Shown here: in pieces, positions 38,301-61,800 of the stretch
How positions within the stretch are numbered: position 1 is the stretch's first letter
How the letters are laid out: the number at the start of each line of letters is the position of its first letter
NCBI GenBank assembly: GCA_905221605.1
Contig: CAJNDS010002505.1
Coordinates: 310,001-374,000, forward strand
Source: Symbiodinium natans
Taxonomy: Eukaryota > Sar > Dinophyceae > Suessiales > Symbiodiniaceae
Length of the DNA: 64,000 bases
Direction of reading: 5' to 3'
Position numbers and translations under genes: made by a program
Notes under the pieces: generated by a model
Told to the model about the DNA's origin: nothing
What the model saw: the letters and a program-made list of their open reading frames with translations, nothing else
Database searches by the model: none

Positions 38301-38893
38301 GTGGAACTATGGTATGCCGATACTGATGCATGGTGAGGTGTCCAAAGGGCTGTAGATGGAGGAGCATTCAATCACAAAGGGCGGTCGTCCATATTCACCA
38401 CGCATGATGATCACGAATGGCCAGAGCATTCGGTAGTCTCTTCGTATCTCTTCGTAAGGAAATGTAATTAGCTAGTTGCTAGGCGGTTAGCGATGTCTTG
38501 CTTGTCCCTGATGATGTTTGGTGTGGTTGAATGCCCAGGTCTTTCAGCAGTAGTGACAGCATTGAGAGCTGACAGCTGCGAACGCTTCTGGGTCTCACAG
38601 CGGCCCACTTCAACTTTACAGCCCACAAGCCACAAAGTGGCGAAGAACCATGAAGAACCTCTTGAGCAAAGGAATTCCTTTTGACATTCGCCATGATAGT
38701 GAAGTGGGCTCACCTGGACTGCATGTGCGAAACAGCACACGTGCGGCTTGGGTGATGTAGGCAAATGTTCGATGGCAAAGCTGGGCTTCTTCTAGCGGCA
38801 TGACGTCTACAATCCTGACTGTTGCTCTTAGCACATCAGCCTGCCATATTCATAGTCCGAGCTTTTGTGTTCAAGTCCAACCAAAGGGCTGTC
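35373..38893. other. Intergenic region between coiled-coil gene and aminopeptidase
   Basis: No assignable gene. Open frames at 35737-35946 and 36371-36877 on the + strand and 37754-38371 on the minus strand lack recognisable motifs. Immediately before the aminopeptidase ATG, GTTGCTCTTAG (ending about 38831) is a pyrimidine-rich acceptor and a candidate spliced-leader addition site. Confidence 0.3.
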
Positions 38894-51750
<12,857 letters not shown>

Positions 51751-52578
51751 TGCTGACATTTGACAGGCTGAGGGGAGAGCCCCCTCGCTTGACTTCGGCA
51801 AAAACACAAAGCCAGACATGCTGAACACGAAAATCTGCTTTGCAGCATTCTGAGCCCGGTCATATGAGCTGCAGAAACCTTATGAGCCACTTTCCTTGCC
51901 TCGCTGGTGGTGCGAAGGCAGTGGAAAGCGTATGCTGCCAAGTGCTTGGAAAGTATGCAGAGGCAGGGTCTGTGACAAATCAAACCTCTGAAAGAAGTGG
52001 AGTACTGGTAGCAACTCAGGCCCCGGGTGCAGAAGCTTGCTTACAGGCGTGCTCACCTCAAGGATCAATCTGGCCAGCCGCGGGTCAGGCATGCCAAGCT
52101 GGCTTGTTTTTGGTCTGCGTTGCTCAAGCTGTACAGTTTTTTGCATGAGGCCCCAGCCAGTCCATATCCCAGACGCATCCAGACGTGAGCGGCTGCCAGG
52201 TGCGGAAGCCTGGATCCCAACAGCAAGTTGAACTGGCCGACTGGCGAGGCGACCGGCAATTCGCATGCTTGCTGCCGTTACTTATGTGGCAAGCAGGTGT
52301 GCAAAACTTCCCAGGTCGCGTGCGAGCCCGGATTCTTTCTGACAACGGGGAAGCGTGCACCTGCCATGTGTCCCCGGAGTAGGTGACTTATGTGACTTGC
52401 GATGCTGAATATCTTTAGACTTTTCACACCAAAGGCAGTGCATGTATGACAGCACACGGCATGTCGAGCTTCTTTTCCACTCTTGCCAGACGAGAAGTTC
52501 ACGTCATCAATCAGCAAGGCAAGCAGGCACCCACATGACCGAGTCTGTGCGAGAGCCCTTTAGTCCTTTTTTATTTGG
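51751..52578. other. Intergenic stretch after the aminopeptidase
   Basis: No gene identified. No AATAAA is expected or seen, as is usual for dinoflagellate genes. Open frames on both strands are short. Confidence 0.3.
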
Positions 52579-53290
52579 GTGTTCGGTTGTGAGTGCGCCA
52601 GTACACTTACACGCAGAACTGCTTCGGATTGGAAGCAGGGTGCTTGGACTCACGACCTGCGTCACACTGAGCCAAAGAAGATGTGGACAGCTGTGCAGCA
52701 AGGCCTCCACGTCCATGATGGAACAGTTCTGCTGTGCAAGGCACGGCACGCAGGCTCGCTCAGAATCAGGTTCGCTTCCGTGTGTGTTTCCAGGCAACAG
52801 TGCCTGATGCTGCTGGCCGACTGGTCGGTGGGACAGCGGGCATCCACAAAACAGAGCTTGCAGGACTGACTCATGCGACTTTCATCCAATGGCCACTCAG
52901 TGCCACAACCTGAGTGGGAGATGTGGGAGGAATTGTGCAAGATATTCCCGAGACTGGCTGGAGCCTCAAAAGTCGATAAATGTTTGAGAAGCAATTGGCT
53001 GGATTCAGAGCCCTCATATCGGACAGGAAGTGCTGTTCCAACGAGAACTGAGGGAGGCAGCAGTTGAAAGCTCCGATTCATAGCATGCTCATGAAGCTTG
53101 CGTGGGGTGCTCTGTCAGGGCAGGCAGCTGATAGCTTGCGCAGAGGTGGGTTTGAATGATTTAAATGCCTTGGCTATGCAGCTTGGCGAAAGCTTTTCGC
53201 AAAAAATGTTTCGAGGATCTTGAGGAAATGAGCTTCGATCCTCTTCTGGCCCATTTGGAGATGCAAGTTGCAGAGGTGCGGCAGGAGTGG
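52579..53290 (+). CDS. Possible exons of an unidentified gene
   Basis: Three protein-like segments on the + strand: 52579-52869 (open 96 codons, containing KKMWTAVQQGLHVHDGTVLL), 52890-52985 (EMWEELCKIFPRLAGASK) and 53180-53290 (KCFEDLEEMSFDPLLAHLEM, ending at a TGA). I could not join them with consistent splice phases and recognise no domain. They may be exons of one helical protein or chance frames. Confidence 0.3.
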
Positions 53291-53929
53291 TGAACTATTC
53301 CAACAGATCAGTCGCTGGCGGCATCAGATCGGATGTTTTGTGCAACTTCCTGGAGGGAATCATCATGCACAGGGGTTTGGGCTTGTCATGGCTTGGCCCC
53401 AGCCCAACGCTTCAAGGCCCATTTCTGCCTGGGAAGGGTACACCAAACCTGAGGGGGTTTGTCGGCAGTCCGTCTTTCTTTTCACGGCTCACCCTAGTGA
53501 CCCTAGTGATCCATTCCCCCTCGCAGGCTCCCCCGAAAGTTGTCTACAAAGATTTGGCAACACCTACCTAGCCTTGATTATACGATATGATACGGACCTG
53601 ATTTAGCTTAGTTAATGAATATGCATACCTGCGATGTGCATATGCGAAGTAAACTCCTGGAGCGAGAACTTAAACAAAACGGTGGTTCACAATTTAGTGC
53701 AACTTAACTCTTTTTCTCCAGGGGCAAGTGGTCCTGTTTGTTTACGTACTTTCGGCTCGAGCGCCTCATTTGGTGCATCGATTGTCCCAATAGCTGTCCT
53801 TCGCACTCTTCCAAAATTCCCGGCCATTTCCATCGTGTTCGGGTTAATTACGATATACGAGTATAGTTCCAAAATTCTGTGAATACATGATGGTATCATC
53901 TAGGTCAAGACGCCATTTGTTATTTTAGT

Positions 53930-54105
53930 TCAATGAATCTGGAATCCAAGATCCAGGATGCAAGAATGCAAGAGATCTAGGGCCTCCTAGGGTCTTGGAA
54001 TGTCTTGGATTCTTAGCCTGAAATTCTTGGATCTTGGATTTCGGATCTTGGGTTACTTTGCCAAATCTTGGGTTTCGAATCTTGGATCTTGGGTTCTTAA
54101 GCCTG
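53930..54105 (+). repeat. Degenerate CTTGGATCTTGGGTT repeat
   Basis: Irregular repetition of CTTGGAT, TCTTGG and GGGTT words, A-rich before 53990 and T-rich after. Confidence 0.6.
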
Positions 54106-55665
54106 TGCACGTGCCTCCTTTGAAAGGTAAGCCGCGGGGCGGGGCAGGGGGCTGCTACATCATCAACGATTTCCATCGTTTTCACACGCCTGAAAATCTG
54201 TTCATCATGCAGGGCCCCTGAATAAACATGTGTTTCCGGAAAAAAGCTGAGCGATCTGGAAACCATGAGTTGAGACATTTCTGCACTCGATATGTTGGAT
54301 GGCCATCCGCACAGCTCCAGCCCCAATAGAGTTTAAAGTTCACCACGGCATCAAGTCTGGCGAATCGCGGCGAATCGCCCGCGCGGCAGCAAGAGCTACC
54401 GCCATCCTTTTCGCCATCCTTTTGTGAAGATTTATTGGCAGCCAAAGCCAGCACCATCCTCTGTGTAGACACCCGCACGGGCTATCGAAACTCAACGAGG
54501 GTTTTTGTTGTTTTTCCTACATGTGCATTTCCCCAGGTTTGCCGATCAACAGGCTTAAGCGTCTTCGCTTTCAGTTTAGATTCAGTCGCGCCTATCAGGC
54601 CCTATTCAGCTAAGCGGTTGGCAACAACAAGGGAAACGATGTCTGCCGAGTCTACGTTGTGGCATCAACTGCCGATTCCATGCCGTCTGTGAAGCTTTTC
54701 ATAGGCTTCTGTGGCTCTTCGCTTCGCTCTCGAAAGCGCTGCGCAGGCCGGACAGGCCACGCAGGCCGTTGCCATGGAGGCCAAAGATGCCAAAGGTTCA
54801 AGAATATCTGCCTGAGACGTCGAACAAAAAGGCAAGAGATGCTGCTCTAAGCTTTCCTTTCCAAGCTGTGCAATTCGCTTCCACACCCTAGTCTGCATAG
54901 CAGAATCAGAAGCTTCGATTGTTCAGGCTCTCCATGGAAAGGGACAGCAGCAAAACATGATCAGTGAGTTTCAAAATAAGCGGATCGTCGGCTGCTGCTG
55001 CAAGAGAAGCTTGCAAATTGCAAGAGCTCGTGCTCAAGCCATTTCAACCCTGCTTGCTGACGTACTTTGTGCAGAGATTGCCCAGCCTGCAGCACTTGCA
55101 GCTTCTACTGTAACTTGCTTTCTTTGTCATGCCGTCCGCGTAGAACTGGCCGGTTGTCGAGCCAGACCCTGACTCAACATCTGTCACAATCACAAGGTGT
55201 GATGTCTCCATCTGCTGCAAATACATTGTGCTGGTGCTGAGGCCTGTGAAAGCATGGCGGCCAGTCTCCAAGACCTGTCAAGCGAAAGCAGAACTCCTTA
55301 GAACTTTAGATGTGCCTGAGCCAATCACTAGGTTTCTAAAGTGGAGTTTGTTCTGGCTTGCGTAGCTGTGTAAGGCTGTGTAAGTGTGTGTTCTGTGTAA
55401 TTTGTGTTTTTTCAATTGTCTTCTGTACAGCATCTCCAGCTTTGGGAGCGAAGTCCGAGTTCTCAGGTCGCTCATGGAAACGTCGCTGGCCTTCTAAGGA
55501 AACATGGAAACGGCCTCTGAGTGCAATGCAAAATGCAATGCAGTCTGTTTAATCATGTGTTTAAGACATACTTGACGTCTTTGCACCTCCAAGGCTATGC
55601 CGAAATCAAGAAGGCGCTGCCAGGCACAGTCGGCCAAATAGCAAATCCTCACGCCTCCTCGGCAG

Positions 55666-55838
55666 GTAGGCGAGGGATCGTTCGGAAAGGCGCTGCTCGT
55701 GCGCTCGGAGGATGGGTTTGTTCCCGTGAGGTGTTTTAGATAATTTTTAGATGTCAGATTCTCAAGATGCCGCAGGATGGGCAAAAGCTGATCTGCAAGA
55801 TGGTAGATGTGAGCAAGGCGTCGCGCAAAGAAATGGAG
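55666..55838 (+). CDS. NEK kinase ATP-binding exons
   Basis: Two exons of 45 and 63 bases carry the glycine loop GEGSFG and the invariant Lys in LICKM. The 65-bp intron between them begins GATGGG and the next exon also begins GATGGG; AGGATGGG is repeated exactly at both ends. The splice position within the repeat is therefore ambiguous, but the protein product is the same. Confidence 0.88.
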
Positions 55839-58800
55839 GACGCTATGTGCCTTGCTCGGGTCGTCGCTCATGAAGAGAGGATTCAGCTGCTGGCTGGGTT
55901 TAAGTTTGGGGAGAAATATGCTGCTTGCGTGAAGACCTTGACCAGAAAACTGTCACACAATGCATGAGACGCCATGCGGAGAACTGCCGTCAAGTGCCAT
56001 GCCCAGAAATCGGTCGTTTGTCGTTGCTGAATCTCGAGGTTTGTGGAGATGTGGAGCAAGTTGAAAACTTGTAATCTGCAGCATTGCGGAAATACCCACC
56101 TGCTGGTGCCTCTGTGTTGCCGACCTCGTGCCGACGCTCAAAGGCCTCAGATCTTTGCCACACGCTGAGAATGTACAGAAGCTGCTGCAACTGCTGCCTG
56201 TGGTCGCATTGCGCTGGTTTCACAGCATTAGAGCCTGAGTCGCTCGCCGGCCCCTGCTTTATTTGTTTTTACGACGAGATATGCGCGTCACCGCGTCACC
56301 ACCTTACATCGATGACGTACCCGACCCGCCACTCGCCGGATCTTTCACACTATTGCTACCACTGCTTGCGTGGCAAACGCTGGGGGTTGGGTCCTTGACA
56401 GTTGCGAGCGGCGTTGGGTCACGGTCCCCGTGAAATGGAAAGCGATGGCTGAAGGTGGCACTGACTCTCGGGAGGCTTGGTTTCAAACTCCAGTATGGCA
56501 GCAGCCCTTGACATGGCGAATCCCAATGATTTGAGTGTGTTTTCTTTTCTTGTTTCATTTTGCCTCATCGTTCTTTCTTTGCACCCCGCTTTTTGCGATC
56601 CGATGTCTTGATTCAGCTTTTTTGTGTTTGCTTTTGCGGTGTGCTTTCTTCTCTGCCGTTTCTTGTTTTTGTTTTTTTGAAGATCTTTATGTCTTTAGTC
56701 TCTGCTTGCTGCGAGAAGGATTGAAGACAGGAGAGGCAGAAACGGCAGGCGCGGAAAGAAGAAAGGACAGCTGTGCCGAATTTTCCTCAGCACAAGAACA
56801 CCTATGGAACGATTGAAGGCGGCAAAACGAGCCAAAATTCAACACACCACCCGAACCTGGAAGCCCCAGCACAAAACACAAAACATTGCAAGCATCGATA
56901 TTGAAAATACACATTCTAGCCAACATTCCAATTGGAGACTTTGGGTTTCAGGGTGGAGGCCGGCAAGCAACTTGCGAATCCTTTCCATCATGCGCACGTT
57001 GCGCTTGCCAATCGGGGTTTTGTGCCCCACTTTCAAACGCCATACCATCTTGTTTTAACGAACGGCAGGCCAGCAACATTGTGCCATGTTTTCACAGGGT
57101 GGAGAAGCTGCCCCCAATCCCCACAAGCGTCTGCGTTTCAAAGCCGCGCAAGTTTGGATTTACAGAACATCATGCAGTCGAGAGGGCGCGTTTCCAATTT
57201 TTTCAAACATGAGAATCCTTTCGTTACAATCGGTGGTGGGGGAGACCCCACACCCACCCAGTTTGCTTTCGACATCACACTGCCTGAGGGAGTTGCTTCC
57301 AAACCAGTCACTGAGAGCATTGTGTGCGCCGCTGGGAGGTGTGCTCGCGTACCCCGCAATCATCCAGGCTCTGTACCACTCGATCTGCGATAGTCGTCAC
57401 TCCGGAAGAGAGACCCGAGGCATGTCCGGAGCGCAATGCGCCCCTACTCGAAGAAAGCATAACTGGGTCTGGCCCCACGTGCTAAAACAAGCCCGCTTAG
57501 CTGCTGTGGTCGCATCTGGGCTGGGGTTCACTTCATGTCAAGATGTGGAAAGGCATTTGAAGCGTTGATCGCCACGAAATGCCACGGCAAACTTTCTAAC
57601 GGTATCAGGCGTGAAGCTCAAGGTGTTGTATTGAAAAAATGCGTGTTTGTACGTTGTCGTTTTGAGATGGGATCTGGTCAACATGTGATTGCAAGGGTGT
57701 GAATACTGAATGCTTTTGACCAATGTACGGGAGTTAGGGGTCAAGGTGTGATGGGAGTCGCGCTGAGACATGCTAAGACCGGTCGGTCTCCACGCCGGTT
57801 GGCAACTCACGCTTCACTCACGCCCAATCCTACCCTTATCCCAATCTTTCGTTCACCAGCTACTATCTTCCCACGTTTTCATGATCCACAGTCTCATCAC
57901 CGGAATGGCAAGGTTTTTTCGTTGTTCTCGGTGCATATGGCATGCACTGCATGCACTCACAGCTGTTTGTCTAGGATGCCGTCAAAGAGGGCAAGCTGCT
58001 GTCAGAATTGCGTGATGCTTATTGACTCAGCAAGTGGGCATTGAGAAGATTCCTGCTTTGGGTTGCGTTTGAGGAAGCATCCTTACATCGTCCGCTACCG
58101 GGAAAGTTTCACAGAGAGTGGCTGGTGCGCACGGCAAGTTTCTTTGCAGTTGCTGAATGGCCTTAGCGAGTGCACAAGTTGGTTGGCAAGGGCCCGCTCG
58201 ATGGTGTTGGTGCGTCTTAGTGACGTGGAGAGACCTTCACATCTTGTCACACCTGTGGACTTTGCATGGAAGCACACAGTTGGTTCGAGAAACTAGGTTT
58301 TCAAAACTGCAGGTGTGCCCAGTTGCAGCTTCGGTTGCTGATTCTGATTGAGTTTGACTGCGTGTCAGGCTGTGCATCCTCATGGACTATTGTGAAGGAG
58401 GTGATCTCACAGCGCGTATCGCGGAGGCTCTGCAGTGCTTTTCCTGGAGCTAACATGCTTCGTAGCTTCCCGTTTGCCTTAGGAGGGCCCATGGGAGGGC
58501 ATTGTTTGCAGGACTGCGAATGAAACTCTTGTAACAGGCCTGGGCGGCCTTTTCGGGTTTGTAGCAAAACCCTTCTGCTCTGCTTCTGACAAATTTCAGA
58601 AGGTGGACCGAAGCTCGCGATACCACGCGCGGCATACGACAAGCCCCAAAACCCACTCATCCCTACTCTGTACTTTATCTGCACCAGCTTCCCACGAACA
58701 GGTTTCGTGTCTTGTTCTTCATGCTACTGTCACCCAGCGCAATTTCATGATTCATATGAGGCCAAAGGATGGAAGTGGGTTTTGAGGGTTTTGGCCTTTT

Positions 58801-61800
58801 TTGACTTGCTGCCATGTGGAAAGCCTCGATGAAATTTGCTCCGTTTTCAGTTCATGTTCGCCAGCTGTAAATTTGTTGCGACCATGCTCATGCACTTCGC
58901 ATATGTGTTCACATACAGTTTCGCTTCTGTCTCGTTGTCTTGTTTCTGTTCCTTGGTTTTCTGGAGTCTTTTGGTGTGATTTTGTGTGCCAGTGGTTCTG
59001 AACCCTCACATCCACGCAAGACTGATTACCGAATCCCTCACGGCCACCTGAGACTGGACGTCAATTTTGAGTGGTCTGCATACGTCTTATCTGGACAAAG
59101 CAGGCCTCACGGTGTCCTTTTGCTTGCGAATATTACGGTAGCGTTCTGCTCTGGTCTACACATATGATCCGGCTCAATACCAAAAACTACTGAAAGACAA
59201 GGGTGATGTGAAAGCATGAAATGAACTAGTCCGTGAACAAGAACCGTTTAAAAAAATGAGAGCTCACATGGCTAATCCACTTCCTGCATCAAAGGTCAAA
59301 AGGCGTTCTGAGATTGATTGTGTACGAAAGGAAAAGTAAAGGCAAACCGCTCTTTCCCTCTCCCTTACATGTAATGAGCAAGACACAGGCTGTTGCATGT
59401 GACCGCCCAGCATAGAAACCGTGCCATCATGAGTCTTTCTACGTGACAAGAACTAGTAGATGCAGGCTTTTTAGGCGAAACACCTCTGGGGTTTGGGGCT
59501 CTTGCAGGGCGCGGCAACCGCGAAACCTGTTCTGGGAAGCTTGGAACCCCTCATATGGACCAATGACATGGTGCAACTAACTCAACTCAACAATGGTTCG
59601 ATAGCTCACAGAATATATAATAAGATGAGAGAAGCATGCAAGACAAGGAAAAGGCCGCTCACCACTGAGTATCCTAGAATGGTATGGGCGGGCCGATTCG
59701 CCCACTGCTCCACAAAAAGGTTCGTGCACGGGTGGATTCGCGCACTAGACGGAGGATTCGTGCACCAGGATTCGCGCACTGGCCGACTAGCACACTGGGG
59801 CGGGGGATTCGCACACTCGCATGGCGGACTCGCGCACCGGCGGATTCTTGCACTGGCCTGGCGAGATGCCTAGGGTTTGGAGCGCTATTTCAACCAAACA
59901 GGTTAGAGGTTTCACGGCCGAAGGAGTTTATGAGTTGTGGGCTTTAAAGCTGAGCCTTAGGGTCATGGTGGAAAGGCCAGAACATATACAAGCAGTGTCC
60001 AGCCACGAGTCTGGCGCGCGAAGGACAGGGTTTGTGCGCCGGGCCAGTGCGTGAATCGGGTCCTGTGTGCAATCACATTGACATTGGTCTGTGTCAAGGG
60101 CTGGCGTGGCCCGCTGGCGTGGCTGGCCCATGGCCCGCTGGCCCGTGGCCTGGCCCGTGGCCTGGCCCGTGGCCTGGCCCGTGGCGTGGCCCGTGGCGTG
60201 GGCTTCTGGCATGGGCTTCTGGCGTGGGCCCGTATTGAATAAGGGGCTCGAAGTTTGAAAGGCTCTCCCGAAAAAGCGTTCAAGGTTGGCGCTTCGCTGC
60301 CAGGTTTTGGTTGCACAAACCAGATCCGTCGAAAGCTCAATGGCCTTCCAGTAGAGGCTGAAAGCCTTGGCCTAAGCCCCATCTCATTTGCTTTTAACCG
60401 GATGCAAGCTCCACATTGCTTCAGCAACGGCATTTTCCAGCATCCCCCCCACAGCCGTACTTTACCTTAAGCAGGGGACCCAGAAAGATCCTTCTCATTA
60501 GGCAGGAGGCGTTAACCAGGGTGGTGGTCACCATAGACTTCTTCTCCAAATAATGTAGAAGGTTTTGTCGATGAAGGTACTTGCGTGAGCAAGCTTGCTG
60601 CCACGCTCGTGTTGCAGGTTGTTCTCTCCGTGTTCTTGTGCAGAGTTTCCATCATTTGAAGTCATTTCTGGCATTTTCAAGTGCGAATGTTGCTGCAGTC
60701 GGACTAGTCAAACAGTTGCATGCTGATTTCTCAGTGCCACCTTATTCAACCTTCCCCACTGCTACTGCAGTTACATAATGTTGCGGGAACCCATTCTCCC
60801 GTTCGAGCCCCAAGCAAACAGAATGCATGTTTTGCCACCGAAGAACTTATCTAATTGATCTCGAGCTTTGAATAGCTTGCTCGTTGTTGCTCAAAGCCCT
60901 TTTGCGCGGAGAGAAACTTGGCTTAACGGCAGCCTCGAAGTTTGAAAGTTCGCCCGGAAAAGGTTTCACAGCTGGCGGGCCCTGCTGCCAGGTTTCGGCT
61001 GCCCACACCAAATCACTGTGTAAGGATCGACGCGTGCAAGGTCTACCCGGAATAAAAGTTTCGCGCTTGGCGGGGCCTTCTGACAGGCTTGCACTGGGCT
61101 GCACAAGCCTCGTCGGGCTCGAAGTTTCGAAGAGCTTTCAGGTAAAGGTTTCGCTGGGCGCCTTACTCGTCGGCCAGGGACTCGTAGAACTTTACGTCGT
61201 AAGTTATGTGGGTGTTGTTGTTGAAGCGAAGTCTTTTTCAGGTTTTCATTTACGATTGCGGGAAGCGATAAAGCCCAATGCTTCGTTGTTGTTTCAACCT
61301 TGTCTGTTGCATCATGTTGCAACAAACCCTTTCCCGAACCTAGCATACAGCCTGCAATTGGAAGGGTAGTGGTCTTGGGAGTGACCATGTGTATATGCAG
61401 TTCAATCTGCTGCATAGACTTTGCTTTCGCCTTCATGCGACAGCTCGGCATCACATCGGCTGATTCGTCGCTTTCCACGTTTCCGACAACAGTATTGGCA
61501 GTTGTGTCAGCTGGTGGTTCCTGGGCAGTACAAATTTAATCCGCGGCGGCTGCCAGGCCAAGCGAGGCAGAAAGCCTTTGTCCGAGGATCAGATATTGCG
61601 TTGGTCCCCTGGCATGTTCTGTGGGCTGTCAACACTCTTTCTAGAGTTCCATATTGGAGCATGTTCGGTTGTTGTTCTGGTCGACGTGCAGTAGAGAATC
61701 TACGAAAACAATTTCCTGTGGCTGCTTTTCGTCTCTGTGCTAGCACGGACGAGCCAGGTTTGTGCAGGCAATAATGGCTTTAGACTACATCCACAAGAAG

